From positions 1 through 20,422 of IMG/VR virus record IMGVR_UViG_3300037119_005678: a stretch of 20,422 nucleotides of DNA. One strand, written 5' to 3'. A program made the translations under genes and the position numbers. Below the pieces are notes generated by a model, which saw nothing but the letters and a program-made list of their open reading frames with translations, was not told the DNA's origin and searched no databases. The first letter of the stretch is position 1. Each line of letters starts with the position of its first letter. This DNA is from a virus. Positions 13,601 through 20,422 of the stretch are shown here, piece after piece.

Positions 13601-16003
13601 TTCTGGATGTGGGTTGACCTCAACGTGGCGGGTACACTGACAATTAACTTCGCCAACGCAGCAAGTGCGGTTAACCAGCCGAGCTATGTGCTGTTGGGGG
13701 TGGTCACCAAAGGAGCAAGCACGCCAGCCTCGTCGCGGGCATCGGTGACGGTGGTGGCGGGTAGCACCTACATTTCAGGAGCCAGCATCTTTACGGGGTC
13801 GATCACTACAGCCAGCCTTGCTGCCTCGGCCATTACGACCGACAGAATTGCGGCGCGCAACGTTACGGCTGACCGCATTGCTGTTGATGTGTTTACGAGC
13901 ATTGACCGTCAGAAGGTCAAGGCCATCTATGGCATTGTCGTGCCGACGCCCAAAGACCCAGGTCCACTCAACGAAGTGCGTTGGAGTACCTCGCCCACCA
14001 ACATCCTGCGTATTGTGCTGGCGAATGATAGGCAGATCACCGTCCTGGCCGGTAACCGCGTCATCACAGGGCGGCAGTATGCCTATGTGGTCACCACGGC
14101 TGCCCAAGACGACGATGTGACGAATGCTACCCTGCTCTGGTATCGCCCTGACACGAGTGACACCTATCCGGCCAATGCCCTGGTGGTGGCTGTGTGCGAA
14201 CAGGGGGTCGAGGCGGCTTCGGCCGTGATGACCAACGGCGGCGTGACGATTTCGGGCAGCGATATTGTGGCAGGCAGCATCACAGCCGACCGCATCCTCG
14301 CCAACTCGATTGGGGCTGGGCAAATTAGCGCAGGTCTGTACACCACCTACCAGGCAGACATCACAGCCTACGGCGAAAGCCGCAGGGTGTTGGCTGTGAC
14401 GGGGACGTTTACCAGTACGGGGCCATCGAAAATAACGTGGAGTGGGGTCAGGGTGCTGCAAGCCGATGGCACGACCTCTATAACGATTCGCAACAGTTCC
14501 GTCAACTATCCCAGCGGCTACACGCTGCCTGGGTCACGCACGTTTATGGTGATACCCCCAAACCCAGCAGCGACTGAGGATATGCTGGGCTATACCAACA
14601 TCGACAACATCCCTGCTGGGTCTATTACCATCTGTGTCTGCGATACAGGGACGGAGAGCGCATCCATCGTGCAGACGGGGGGTGGCGTGGTCATCTCAGG
14701 CGATGACATTGTGGCTGACAGCATCGTCGCCACCAAGCTCAAGGCCAACACGCTAACGACGGACCAAGTGGAGGCCGGCTTCTTCACTTCCAACAACACG
14801 ACGCAAGCGACTGCCATCAAGGGCGACCTCGCCAAAATAACTATCGTCTCCGTCAGCGGCAAGATTGGGACGGTTCCGGCGACGGTGGGACGCTTTACCT
14901 GGCCGTCGTTTACGGTCAAGTTTGCCGAACCTGGGCGGCTGTGGGACGTGCCGGCCTCTGCGCCCCATTATCAGATGGTGGGCACAGGGTCTGCCACCAG
15001 AGCCTACTTCTATCTCGATACGTCTGACGCCCTTAACTCGCCCATGCGGGTCACGGAGTCCGTCACCTCTGTTCCTGTGACGGGTATCATCCTGGGCGTG
15101 GGCGAGAGAGGCACGACCTACTCCAGCGTGACCATGACCTATGGGGGTGTCATCATCTCCGGCAACCATATTGTGGCGGGCAGCATCAAGGCGCAGGACA
15201 TAGAGGCGGCTAACTTATCCTCTCTCGCCAGCACGACAGGCGTGTTGGAGGTGACCACGGCGGGCAACATTCATTCAACAGGCAAGACCACCGCCTCCGA
15301 CAACACGGCGGGCTTCTTCCTGGGTTGGGACGAAGGACAGGCAGGGACGGGCGTGGACGACGCTTACAAGTTTGTGATCGGGGACACCAACAACTATTTC
15401 AAGTGGCTTGGTCCCGCCTTCCCCTTTACCTTCAGCACCAAATTCCCTCTAACCATCAATAGCGCGGCGGGAGCCGATGTGCTGCGCTTCGTGGGGCCGT
15501 CTGAGTATGCCCAAGCAGATATTGGTATCACGCATCTCAGTACAGGGATGCAGACGGATGGCGACTGGAAGTTTCTCGGCAATGTCAACGTAATGACGAG
15601 CCTGACCGTCAGCGCCAACGCCACTGTCAACGGCAACACCAGCGTCAAGACGCTTAACCTTGCCAACACAGCGGCCAATGACTACACGGCCTTGACCTTT
15701 ACGGAAGGCGGCAATTCGGGACGTTTCCGTTTCGGCGCATCCACCGCAATTCCCAGTCGCCTGGACTGGATGGAGGACATGTACATCGAGAAATCGCTGG
15801 TCGTAAAAGGGGGTTTGCAGACGAGTGGGGCGGTTTTAGGCATCAAGACCATGAGTCCACTCATCGGCCATTCCAACGACGTAGACTTCCCTGGGTCACC
15901 TGGCGACATTTCTTGGCACGCCAAGTATTTATATATCTATGTACCCGCTGATGGGCCTGACCCTGCCGGATGGCGCAGGATTGGGCTGGGACCAGCATGG
16001 TAG
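10628..16003 (+). CDS. Large modular tail tip / tail fibre protein
   Basis: A 1791-residue protein. The TTG start at 10628 overlaps the preceding TGA and has GGAGGAG just upstream; a start inside the hub gene is less likely. Residues 1-95 form a compact N-terminal domain, then Gly-rich linkers (GGTGGTGG, GGGGGG). Residues about 160-410 hold shaft repeats with GDGI and DGSNN turns. Residues 520-930 contain ARGELHATVFVKDEVHATGG and other segments typical of tail-tip-to-fibre proteins. Residues about 935-1530 are four tandem modules of roughly 150 residues, each ending in an ISG-x-x-IVAGSI type motif. The remainder is beta-rich and ends in WRRIGLGPAW. No intramolecular chaperone (S74-type) is seen. 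The role is host contact at the tail tip, most likely as a trimer. Confidence 0.82.
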   Translation: MNETEILKTLDRIWERSNVRTAIYGRLGKQDGTVADIEVIGRPGYVYVSMGDLGDQGINIAKDKAGVARTVFQQVKMRRELGELVIYEAAAYAGGTGGTGGATSFFDLTDVNPVGWDNGEVPTWNSISGKFDPTLPTGGGGGGSYVEGPGIDISGTLISAVAHPTRGIIIDASGIGVKGSTNGGLAADANGLYIHPKSNSGLAIDSTGIGVGAGDGIDVAGTAVAVDVSDLVGDGIEEDGSNNFTIKLDTNSGMIVDGGGLSVGNGDGIVTAGNYTKVKVTDLLGLGMTDDGANNFKVLLDTPNSGLNYGPTGGLEVGQGDGIGVVGNDVAVRLSQPTSGLDFGPDGGLLIGEGDGIDVETNTIKVNVVEIINPAYGIYHDGSNNIVVALEPDSGLRYNDPSGRLELGEPGTLHVNSVNELIDDTHFHQVLTSSDPGSTEKILATDVYGGLRLDTDLLYVDAANNRVGINTIPENEWGAATLDVFAANPADHTQRIKQMLGQTGRMWRIEDSGGDELIVLDSVGNLQSGKPGFVSGLTGWQITPQGNAEFNNIWARGELHATVFVKDEVHATGGTFMVATAATFYEDATLTDDNAAEDELWVVSAAAGTGPLEVVTTSTSFEGNTLWVSNVLNEIKLNHPPSGPATYFQPGEILRVKTEIYDHDDPVYDGEGKIVRLADVWLIVNQGDASNEEYGLYSVQKVSGSNCVIPKGTAIVTYGKPGDGAILMTSDWRPANAEDGDDGYAPYIDVFTTGQQPWLATAGSIVPHVRMGQLKGVGLPGFSGENKFGIVMGQDLSDPNSAYMGASSEGIEIYRGLIRLNNGVNDTGLWDSDGNFKLGKNISQDATTGFRVITTGEHAGDVIIGDVDAGTNFVRWDANGGGANVGTLVIRGDLLVEGSGGGVSAGYVKLEDDKYLGYAEQYTRDQIALIDPGGDGSAYADSRRVLSIDAVFASSAYNVISWGAFSIYLANGTTRTVAANTSYTLNASFSRFWMWVDLNVAGTLTINFANAASAVNQPSYVLLGVVTKGASTPASSRASVTVVAGSTYISGASIFTGSITTASLAASAITTDRIAARNVTADRIAVDVFTSIDRQKVKAIYGIVVPTPKDPGPLNEVRWSTSPTNILRIVLANDRQITVLAGNRVITGRQYAYVVTTAAQDDDVTNATLLWYRPDTSDTYPANALVVAVCEQGVEAASAVMTNGGVTISGSDIVAGSITADRILANSIGAGQISAGLYTTYQADITAYGESRRVLAVTGTFTSTGPSKITWSGVRVLQADGTTSITIRNSSVNYPSGYTLPGSRTFMVIPPNPAATEDMLGYTNIDNIPAGSITICVCDTGTESASIVQTGGGVVISGDDIVADSIVATKLKANTLTTDQVEAGFFTSNNTTQATAIKGDLAKITIVSVSGKIGTVPATVGRFTWPSFTVKFAEPGRLWDVPASAPHYQMVGTGSATRAYFYLDTSDALNSPMRVTESVTSVPVTGIILGVGERGTTYSSVTMTYGGVIISGNHIVAGSIKAQDIEAANLSSLASTTGVLEVTTAGNIHSTGKTTASDNTAGFFLGWDEGQAGTGVDDAYKFVIGDTNNYFKWLGPAFPFTFSTKFPLTINSAAGADVLRFVGPSEYAQADIGITHLSTGMQTDGDWKFLGNVNVMTSLTVSANATVNGNTSVKTLNLANTAANDYTALTFTEGGNSGRFRFGASTAIPSRLDWMEDMYIEKSLVVKGGLQTSGAVLGIKTMSPLIGHSNDVDFPGSPGDISWHAKYLYIYVPADGPDPAGWRRIGLGPAW
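11110..11870 (+). repeat. GDGI / DGSNN shaft repeats in the fibre gene
   Basis: The encoded protein repeats a unit of about 35-55 residues with GDGI (codons near 11268, 11426, 11587 and 11688) alternating with DG-[SA]-NN and SGL-x-x-x-x-x-GGL turns. At DNA level the 19-nt string GGCGATGGCATTGATGTGG occurs at 11267-11285 and 11687-11705. Such glycine-turn repeats usually form a triple-stranded beta shaft. Confidence 0.75.
13430..15220 (+). repeat. Four tandem ~150-residue modules in the fibre protein
   Basis: Each module has a beta-sandwich-like part (SRRVL-x-x-x-x-x-FTST or equivalent, then a strand-rich region ending CEQGVEAAS or similar), followed by GG-x-x-ISG-x-x-IVAGSI and a short alpha segment. 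The end motifs are coded near 13768, 14235, 14680 and 15141, so module length is 445-467 bp. Modules 1 and 3 are most alike (YADSRRVLSIDAVF versus YGESRRVLAVTGTF), as are modules 2 and 4 in overall layout, which suggests duplication of a two-module block. Confidence 0.78.
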
Positions 16004-16041
16004 ACTTGTCCCGTCAGGGGAGGGAAAGGAAAGGAATTGTT

Positions 16042-16419
16042 ATGGCAAATTCAAGCGAGTACGGACGACGGTTGAGTGAGGCGCAGCGCCAACACCTGAT
16101 GCAGCTCATTCTGGCGATGAACACGGCTTCGGCCAAACGGGACGCCGCCAACGGCATCTTACAGGCGCAGGTGGAGATTGCCCAGCGCGAGCTTGAAACA
16201 GCGGAGGCCAATGCCAATGCCTTTCTACGCTACTGTGGCAATGAACTGAACGTAACCTTTGACGACGGCAAGTGGCGATTCGACCAGTCGCTGATGTGCT
16301 TTGTCCGCACAGAGCAAGACCCTTCCAGGGCAAGCGTACAGCAGCCCCGCCAAGTGGAGGAGAGTGAGCCGGAACCATCACAGAACGGGGTAGTGGAACA
16401 TGCCAAGAACCTTACGTGA
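16042..16419 (+). CDS. Small helical hypothetical protein
   Basis: A 125-residue protein starting at ATG 16042 with AAGGAA just upstream; an in-frame start at 15970 lies within the fibre gene and lacks a site. Residues 5-85 are predicted helical with a coiled-coil look (LSEAQRQHLMQLILAMNTA, then QAQVEIAQRELETAEANANA). The last 35 residues are polar and disordered (Pro, Glu, Gln). It is placed between two fibre genes and overlaps the next start by 20 nt. A fibre-associated or fibre-assembly role is possible from position only. Confidence 0.65.
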   Translation: MANSSEYGRRLSEAQRQHLMQLILAMNTASAKRDAANGILQAQVEIAQRELETAEANANAFLRYCGNELNVTFDDGKWRFDQSLMCFVRTEQDPSRASVQQPRQVEESEPEPSQNGVVEHAKNLT

Positions 16420-17272
16420 CCTCAATGAGTTGACGGCAGTTGCCGATAACGACTGGGTGCATGTCAACGACGTCAATGACGTGCTGGACCAGGACAAGAA
16501 AATCACGCGCTTCAACCTGATTGGCACGGCCATTAGTGGCGGTGGGGCCATCAATACGGGAGGCTTCACCCTGACCGTTCCCGCTACCGGCACGGCTGCG
16601 CTCAAGACAGGTACGCCGGTTGCCAACAATGTGACGACCTGGAGTAATGCCAACACGGTCAAAGATGGGGGACTCGCCTTTGACCAGGTGGTGAGGCGCA
16701 CAGGGTCATTTACGCTATTGGATCGAGTAGCGCAATGGCATGACGATAACACCATCAAAGGAGCATCGTTTTCGGTTGGGGATGTGGCTCTGCTGGCAAC
16801 GCCACAGAGCTTTTCTGCGCTCAAGACGTTTACGGCTGGAGCTAGGTTTGGAACATCTCCGACGACGCTTATGCACTACCAGGAGGGTACGTGGACTCCT
16901 GCTCTGACCTTTGGCGGCACGGCCAACGGGCTGACCTACCAGGCATCGGGACAAGCGGGACGCTATGTTCGCATCGGCACGATGTGCAGTGTATGGGCGT
17001 CGCTGCGTCTTGCTACGGTGGGCAGTTCGGTCGGCAATGCTGTGGTTGGTGGATTGCCCTTTGCCAGCTTCAACCTTACCTTTCATCGACCGCCCATCAC
17101 CACAGCCTATGCTTCGATGTCTTTTACGGGGGCGCTACAGGGTATTAACGTCAACAACACCACCGATATAACCCTGCAAATCGGCAACAACGGTGTCAAT
17201 GCAGCCGCCACCAATGCGAACTTTACCAATTCGACGAATTTGTATATCAACCTTGTCTATGAGTGTGCCTAA
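16400..17272 (+). CDS. Tail fibre / receptor-binding protein
   Basis: A 290-residue protein. The N-terminus (LRDLNELTAVADNDWVHVND) is typical of fibre attachment segments that describe an initial short beta region. Residues 45-150 are Gly/Thr-rich shaft. From residue about 160, the sequence YQEGTWTPALTFGGTANG, then GRYVRIGTMCSVWASLRL and GSSVGNAVVGGLPF, is a recognisable C-terminal head domain found in many phage tail fibres and spikes (EGTWTP-type), which contacts the receptor. The gene follows the small helical protein with a 20-nt overlap. The ribosome site is weak, so translation may be coupled. A compact hairpin lies 8 nt after the stop. Confidence 0.8.
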   Translation: MPRTLRDLNELTAVADNDWVHVNDVNDVLDQDKKITRFNLIGTAISGGGAINTGGFTLTVPATGTAALKTGTPVANNVTTWSNANTVKDGGLAFDQVVRRTGSFTLLDRVAQWHDDNTIKGASFSVGDVALLATPQSFSALKTFTAGARFGTSPTTLMHYQEGTWTPALTFGGTANGLTYQASGQAGRYVRIGTMCSVWASLRLATVGSSVGNAVVGGLPFASFNLTFHRPPITTAYASMSFTGALQGINVNNTTDITLQIGNNGVNAAATNANFTNSTNLYINLVYECA

Positions 17273-17279
17273 GTTAGAT

Positions 17280-17299
17280 GCCACGCAAGTATGCGTGGC
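17280..17299 (+). terminator. Perfect hairpin after the fibre gene
   Basis: GCCACGCA (17280-17287) pairs fully with TGCGTGGC (17292-17299) around a 4-nt loop. No T-run follows (GTTAAAGAAGG), so intrinsic termination is doubtful. It may stabilise mRNA ends or tune read-through into the next small gene. Confidence 0.4.
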
Positions 17300-17350
17300 G
17301 TTAAAGAAGGGGAATAAGTGTAGCGATGTCGCTGGAGGCGACTGTATCCA

Positions 17351-17581
17351 ATGGAACAATCGGAGATCGACCAATTTGTCCTAACCGGACAATCGGCCTT
17401 GACCGTTTTGGCGCAAGCGCATGAGCAATTACTGCGATGGAGCAGTTCGTTTGAAACGAGGGGTGGCGGCGCTGTCTTTGGCGACGATGCCACCCAGATC
17501 GTGTATTTGGCCAACGATTTGGACGCCTGGATGACGCCCGAGCGCGCCGCCACCGTAAGTCGTTTACGAGTTGATGTTTGA
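17351..17581 (+). CDS. Small hypothetical protein, last gene of the plus-strand operon
   Basis: A 76-residue protein, not recognised. ATG 17351 is preceded by GGAGG at a long spacing of about 12 nt. The sequence is helical (IDQFVLTGQSALTVLAQAHE, then TQIVYLANDLDAWM) with no signal peptide or membrane segment. It ends 26 nt before the terminator stem shared with the opposite operon, which supports a real gene end here. It could be a small virion or regulatory protein. Confidence 0.55.
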   Translation: MEQSEIDQFVLTGQSALTVLAQAHEQLLRWSSSFETRGGGAVFGDDATQIVYLANDLDAWMTPERAATVSRLRVDV

Positions 17582-17607
17582 GTTATCATCCCCGCGTAAG
17601 CAGGAAT

Positions 17608-17642
17608 AATAAATACCAGGCAGGAGCTACCTGGTATTTATT
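17608..17642. terminator. Bidirectional terminator between convergent operons
   Basis: A perfect 13-bp inverted repeat, AATAAATACCAGG (17608-17620) and CCTGGTATTTATT (17630-17642), with a 9-nt loop. The A/T-rich outer stem supplies a U-rich 3' side in either direction. It lies between the last plus-strand gene (ends 17581) and the last minus-strand gene (ends 17677), exactly where a shared terminator is expected. Confidence 0.85.
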
Positions 17643-17676
17643 GTGTATTGTCCACTCTGGTCTACAGGGTGGTCTA

Positions 17677-18249
17677 CTAGGTGGACATACCCCTACGGCT
17701 ACGAGCTTGGCGGTATTCCTGGACTACCAGGGGCCATTGCGCCCAGTACCTTTGTGCGCCGGCTAGTGTATCGAAGTCAAACATGTTGCAGATCCAGCAT
17801 CTTCGTGTACGGTCGTACAGGAACAGGCCAGGCGGTCTACTGTCTGTCTGTACCTGGCGTTGCTGGATCATCTCCCTTAGCACAATCCCCTCCGATCTGC
17901 TTAACCCCCAACGCTTGTGCCCATTGCGCCCGAACGGAGCTGCGATCAAGAACCGATGCGTCACCGGGTCCACGTTGCACAGCACCCCTTCAGAGGTTTC
18001 GTAGGCCAGTTGCGTGAGGCGTTGCATCACCTCCATGAATAATTCCACAATCGCCATATCGACATTGCGCCTGCTCAGGTTGGCGGCAAGGCGTTGCACC
18101 GTGGTATGGCGCGGGGGCCGGGTGCTTGCGATATCTTCTTTTCGACCAAGGCTATGGAAGATGCTACCGTTTGCCATAACGTTTGCGCCTCGGTGTTCTG
18201 GGTTGGTCAACATACTTGCCATGCTTGTAGCTTGGGTGGTCTGCGCCAC
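17677..18249 (-). CDS. Hypothetical protein, end of the minus-strand cluster
   Basis: 190 residues from GTG 18249, or 166 from ATG 18177. The longer start has a modest GGAAAG site, but it overlaps the HNH gene by 86 nt. ATG 18177 overlaps by only 14 nt with GAGG about 10 nt upstream, and its position mirrors the start of the HNH gene relative to the end of its own upstream gene, so 18177 may be the true start. The protein is mixed alpha/beta: a helix at [20 protein letters not shown], a strand-like [10 protein letters not shown], a helix at [11 protein letters not shown], then [11 protein letters not shown] and a basic C-terminus. There is no known motif. It is cytosolic by composition. The gene follows the annealing protein cluster and precedes the terminator. 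Confidence 0.6.
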   Translation of the reverse strand: MAQTTQATSMASMLTNPEHRGANVMANGSIFHSLGRKEDIASTRPPRHTTVQRLAANLSRRNVDMAIVELFMEVMQRLTQLAYETSEGVLCNVDPVTHRFLIAAPFGRNGHKRWGLSRSEGIVLREMIQQRQVQTDSRPPGLFLYDRTRRCWICNMFDFDTLAGAQRYWAQWPLVVQEYRQARSRRGMST

Positions 18250-18919
18250 GTAGGACTTTCCTCTGCCCGTATCGGCCCTTGGACATCATGTCGTCAACAT
18301 TGTCTTGGGGTGTACCGATAAACAGATGGGCAGGATTACAGCACTCGCGATTATCACAGCGATGACAAACATACATTCCGTCAGGAATGGGGCCATTAAA
18401 CAACTCATGGGCGAGGCGATGGGCCGGGTAGTTCTTGCCACGAAAAATGATTCGTCCGTATCCGGGGCTAGCGATAGTGCGAGCATTCCAGCATTCTTCT
18501 CGCTTGCCAACAAACACTTGTTGCACAAAAGCATCTCCCAAAGACTTGTATTTATAGTGGTGCCTGCCAACATTGATGTGTCCAGGGCAAAAACGTTGGG
18601 GCATGCCTTTGATTGTGCCAGTTGTTTTGGCTGTGTACTTTGCGATGGGGGCATCTTGCCCACATCCACATTGACATTTGCCATAGGCATAAACCAGCCC
18701 GTATATCTGAACCCATGGAGCCATGTCGTCCGGCGTATACTTCGGTGGACGGTGGCCCAAGATGAATGGCTTGGGATGATTCCGCTTATAGCCACCGTAT
18801 TTATCACTGACGCGTGATATTTTGGTAAGCTGGCCGCATCCACACTGACACTCGCCGTATGGATAGATCAGACCATACTTTTCTACCCATGGGGCATACT
18901 CTTTATTTTCGGTTTCCAT
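18164..18919 (-). CDS. HNH endonuclease with duplicated CQCGCG domain
   Basis: A 251-residue protein. Two repeats of about 48 residues (9-56 and 67-114) share APWV, YGL, YG-x-CQCGCGQ and end in GH; they are likely zinc-binding, DNA-reading units. The HNH core follows: [17 protein letters not shown] with His167, then [20 protein letters not shown] with His186, Cys188, Cys193 and His198, then [12 protein letters not shown]. All nuclease residues look intact. ATG 18919 has AGGAAG close upstream and overlaps the end of the membrane protein gene by 17 nt. Unlike the other two HNH genes it runs in the same direction as its neighbours and has no private promoter or hairpin leader. It probably entered a cotranscribed early operon and relies on its transcript. 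Confidence 0.9.
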   Translation of the reverse strand: METENKEYAPWVEKYGLIYPYGECQCGCGQLTKISRVSDKYGGYKRNHPKPFILGHRPPKYTPDDMAPWVQIYGLVYAYGKCQCGCGQDAPIAKYTAKTTGTIKGMPQRFCPGHINVGRHHYKYKSLGDAFVQQVFVGKREECWNARTIASPGYGRIIFRGKNYPAHRLAHELFNGPIPDGMYVCHRCDNRECCNPAHLFIGTPQDNVDDMMSKGRYGQRKVLRGADHPSYKHGKYVDQPRTPRRKRYGKR

Positions 18920-19313
18920 ATCTCTTCCTGCGTTCTCTACTCTCCAAAAACAATAATCTCCAAGTCATGACCACGTGATAAAAGAGAGCGCCTTCTACCG
19001 AGATCATCTGATAGGCAATCAGCGCGGCCAACCAAGTCCCTGCGAATCCGCCAAGCGCCAGCAGCAAGGCCATCACGCTCAGTACCGGCACGCCAAACGC
19101 GGTCACGGCAATCAGCAGGACGACCAGGCCGGTAGCGGCCGCCAATGGTGCGGTGGCGAGCGTAAACCCTCTTGCCCGATCTAGGTGTCCTGAATATGGC
19201 ATCGGCTCGCTTATCGGTGCTGGTGGCAAGTCGGTTGGGGTAATGATTTCCATGCGGGGCGGGTTATTGGCGGGAACAAAGTTATCTCGTTTGTGGTACG
19301 ATGGGTCAGGCAT
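18903..19313 (-). CDS. Membrane protein with two transmembrane segments
   Basis: 136 residues starting at ATG 19313 with AGGAG 5 nt upstream. Residues 1-45 are a hydrophilic, Pro-rich, probably cytosolic region. Transmembrane segments are at about 51-75 ([20 protein letters not shown]) and 76-101 ([19 protein letters not shown]). The C-terminus is amphipathic and then strongly basic ([13 protein letters not shown]). The topology could suit a holin or a membrane anchor, but a long N-terminal tail and the early-gene neighbourhood make a holin call unsafe. No endolysin is adjacent. A large hairpin precedes it at 19341-19375. Confidence 0.7.
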   Translation of the reverse strand: MPDPSYHKRDNFVPANNPPRMEIITPTDLPPAPISEPMPYSGHLDRARGFTLATAPLAAATGLVVLLIAVTAFGVPVLSVMALLLALGGFAGTWLAALIAYQMISVEGALFYHVVMTWRLLFLESRERRKRYGNRK

Positions 19314-19340
19314 TGAGTCTCCTATGCGCTCAAATGTCTA

Positions 19341-19375
19341 GCCGGCATCTGTCCTTTGGGGGAGCAGATGCCGGC
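19341..19375. terminator. Strong hairpin between two small membrane protein genes
   Basis: GCCGGCATCTG (19341-19351) pairs perfectly with CAGATGCCGGC (19365-19375) around a 13-nt loop. It lies between the stop at 19385 and the start at 19313 on the minus strand. On the minus strand no T-run follows, so it may only attenuate or stabilise RNA; on the plus strand GCTTTTG follows, weakly like an intrinsic terminator for rightward read-through. Confidence 0.5.
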
Positions 19376-19384
19376 GCTTTTGTG

Positions 19385-19582
19385 CTAGTGGCTATTCGTC
19401 AATTGCTCCACGGTACGCGCCAGGCAATAGGGGATGATGACAAAGCTCAGGGCGTAAGCGACACCCGCCGATTCCTGGATGGCGGAGATTTCGGGGGAGT
19501 TCATTGTAAAGTTCACAGTCCAGACGGCAGCGAGTGCGCCGAGGATGGTGATGACGTGCAGGATACCTCTTATGAATTTCAT
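19385..19582 (-). CDS. Small membrane protein with two transmembrane segments
   Basis: 65 residues, with hydrophobic segments at about 7-27 (ILHVITILGALAAVWTVNF) and 39-58 (AGVAYALSFVIIPYCLARTV) around a short polar loop. The second segment, with IPYCLAR, looks like a small inner membrane protein type often seen in bacteria and phages. No clear ribosome site precedes ATG 19582, which lowers confidence. It sits between ERF and the second membrane protein on the minus strand. A holin role is possible for a two-segment protein of this size, but there is no lysis neighbour to support it. Confidence 0.55.
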   Translation of the reverse strand: MKFIRGILHVITILGALAAVWTVNFTMNSPEISAIQESAGVAYALSFVIIPYCLARTVEQLTNSH

Positions 19583-19599
19583 GGTTGAATGTGCGCGTT

Positions 19600-19619
19600 G
19601 TGCAGCCGCGCCCCTGCAC
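19600..19619. other. Short hairpin upstream of the 65-residue membrane protein
   Basis: GTGCAG (19600-19605) and CTGCAC (19614-19619) form a 6-bp GC-rich stem with an 8-nt loop, in the 71-nt gap between ERF and the small membrane protein gene. Too short for a firm terminator call; it could contribute to mRNA processing. Confidence 0.3.
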
Positions 19620-19653
19620 TAGTTTAGTTAGGCTTGCCCCTTACCCGCTTCGC

Positions 19654-20422
19654 TCAGGGCAGGCCTGGTGAGGGTGCGGCCTGCAACTGTGCGGCGCGCT
19701 CGTTGATACGTTTTTCCAAGCCGGCGATGATCTTCTCAATCTCGACATCTTTGAGCGCCTCTAGGGTTTTGGCGTTGCCTGTGCTGGCTCCTTCGGCAAT
19801 GGCGGGCATCTTCGCCGACCATGCTTCCGTGCCGTACATCTTGACGCCAAGGCTGTCGGCGCGCTTGACTTGGGCGGGCGTGGCGGCATTGGGCGTTTTG
19901 GCGTGGGTAGCGGGCGTGTCCCATAATTCGTCGTCCCCTTCCGGCTGCGCCGACGCGGGGCGGGCATGGTGCGACGTGCCATTGGTGGGAGCGGGAACGG
20001 GCGTAGTGACTTTTGGCTTTTGCTTAAAAGAATCCTGTGCCTCCTGGCCGTCATCATCATCGCCCCCTTCAAGGCCAAAGATAGCGGCGAGCGCATATCT
20101 TTTCGCGTAGGTCACGGCCGACCCAACGGTATGCGGTTTGCGGTCAGCCAGGGCGATGACGAGCGGCACAAACTCTATCGTAGATCCGGAGCTATGTAGG
20201 ATGGTGGTCGCGACGCCAACGCCATCTTCCGTCGCCATTGGTTCCTGTGAGACTGATAGACCATTGGCGGCGAGGATGGGTTTGATTACCATTAGCAGGT
20301 CGGCCAGTTCCACATACTTATTACCAAAGTTACCTTTGCCCTTTTCGGCAATCAGCGTATCCATCTCGCTGATTGCCTTGACGAATGCGGAAGATACTTC
20401 CGCGGTGTTTCCTGAGATAATC
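19654..20422 (-). CDS. erf: ERF-family single-strand annealing protein (5' end beyond right edge)
   Basis: The frame remains open to the right window edge, so the true start is outside; an internal ATG at 20364 is not the start, since the codons before it (SSAFVKAISEMDTLIAEKGK) fit the N-terminal helix of ERF proteins. YVELADLLMVIKPILAANGL and GSAVTYAKRYALAAIFGLEG, followed by GDDDDG, are the core ERF signature. The region after residue about 120 is a Pro/Thr/Ala-rich linker, then a helical C-terminal part (ATPAQVKRADSLGVKMYG). ERF proteins bind single-stranded DNA and anneal complementary strands in phage recombination. It is the most upstream gene seen in the minus-strand operon, as expected of an early gene. 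Confidence 0.9.
   Translation of the reverse strand, partial: IISGNTAEVSSAFVKAISEMDTLIAEKGKGNFGNKYVELADLLMVIKPILAANGLSVSQEPMATEDGVGVATTILHSSGSTIEFVPLVIALADRKPHTVGSAVTYAKRYALAAIFGLEGGDDDDGQEAQDSFKQKPKVTTPVPAPTNGTSHHARPASAQPEGDDELWDTPATHAKTPNAATPAQVKRADSLGVKMYGTEAWSAKMPAIAEGASTGNAKTLEALKDVEIEKIIAGLEKRINERAAQLQAAPSPGLP

Noticed and set aside
13775-14461. A 228-codon minus-strand frame inside the fibre gene
   Set aside because: A shadow of the repetitive sense coding sequence, with no ribosome site and no domain.
18305-18817. A 170-codon plus-strand frame
   Set aside because: It is a shadow of the third HNH gene.
18903-19582. A lysis cassette (holin plus antiholin)
   Set aside because: Two small membrane proteins are present, but no endolysin or spanin accompanies them, and the neighbours are recombination-type early genes.
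1-20422. CRISPR array, tRNA or insertion sequence
   Set aside because: No regularly spaced identical repeats, no cloverleaf with TTCGA-type arm, and no transposase or terminal inverted repeats were found by eye.

Overview
The window is a piece of a tailed double-stranded DNA bacteriophage or prophage with siphovirus-type morphogenesis. From left to right the plus strand carries a tail terminator-like protein, tail tube protein, two overlapping tail-assembly chaperone frames, a tape measure protein with a long coiled coil, a hub-like protein and large fibre proteins. The right end, on the minus strand, carries an ERF-family single-strand annealing protein and small membrane proteins. Shine-Dalgarno sites are strong and the recognisable promoters are of sigma-70 extended -10 type, so the host is a bacterium. 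The sequence alone does not identify the host. No terminase, capsid, integrase or endolysin gene lies in the window.

Layout. Positions 1-351 (minus): N-terminal half of an HNH endonuclease gene cut by the left edge, with its own promoter and structured leader at 352-445. Positions 476-2453 (plus): a small acidic protein, a SAM methyltransferase and a GT-B glycosyltransferase, tightly overlapped. Positions 2434-4627 (plus): tail terminator-like, tail tube, chaperone pair and gp10-like protein. Positions 4665-4961 (minus): a secreted SH3-like moron. Positions 5076-8011 (plus): tape measure protein and a minor tail protein. Positions 8008-8631 (minus): a second HNH endonuclease with promoter and leader at 8632-8724. 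Positions 8748-17581 (plus): hub-like protein, 1791-residue tail tip/fibre protein, small helical protein, receptor-binding fibre and a small hypothetical. Positions 17608-17642: a hairpin fit to terminate both converging operons. Positions 17677-20422 (minus): hypothetical protein, third HNH endonuclease, two membrane proteins and ERF (cut by the right edge).

The plus-strand genes form a late tail-morphogenesis operon with many start/stop overlaps, several using GTG or TTG starts behind strong ribosome sites. It is interrupted three times by minus-strand cargo: two HNH genes and the moron. The minus-strand cluster at the right is a separate, probably early, unit.

The most striking observation is that the two antisense HNH genes, whose N-terminal domains differ, share a nearly identical extended -10 promoter and a roughly 80-nt leader of the same design: an 11/7/10 hairpin, a 9-nt spacer containing GGCC, a 5/7/5 hairpin holding the ribosome-binding site in its loop, and 5 nt to the start codon. 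The stems differ in sequence but keep pairing through about eight compensatory changes. This points to a conserved cis-acting RNA controlling phage homing endonucleases. Other notable points are thirty 11-residue repeats in the tape measure protein, chaperone frames that would need a +1 (or -2) shift, and the methyltransferase-glycosyltransferase cassette.
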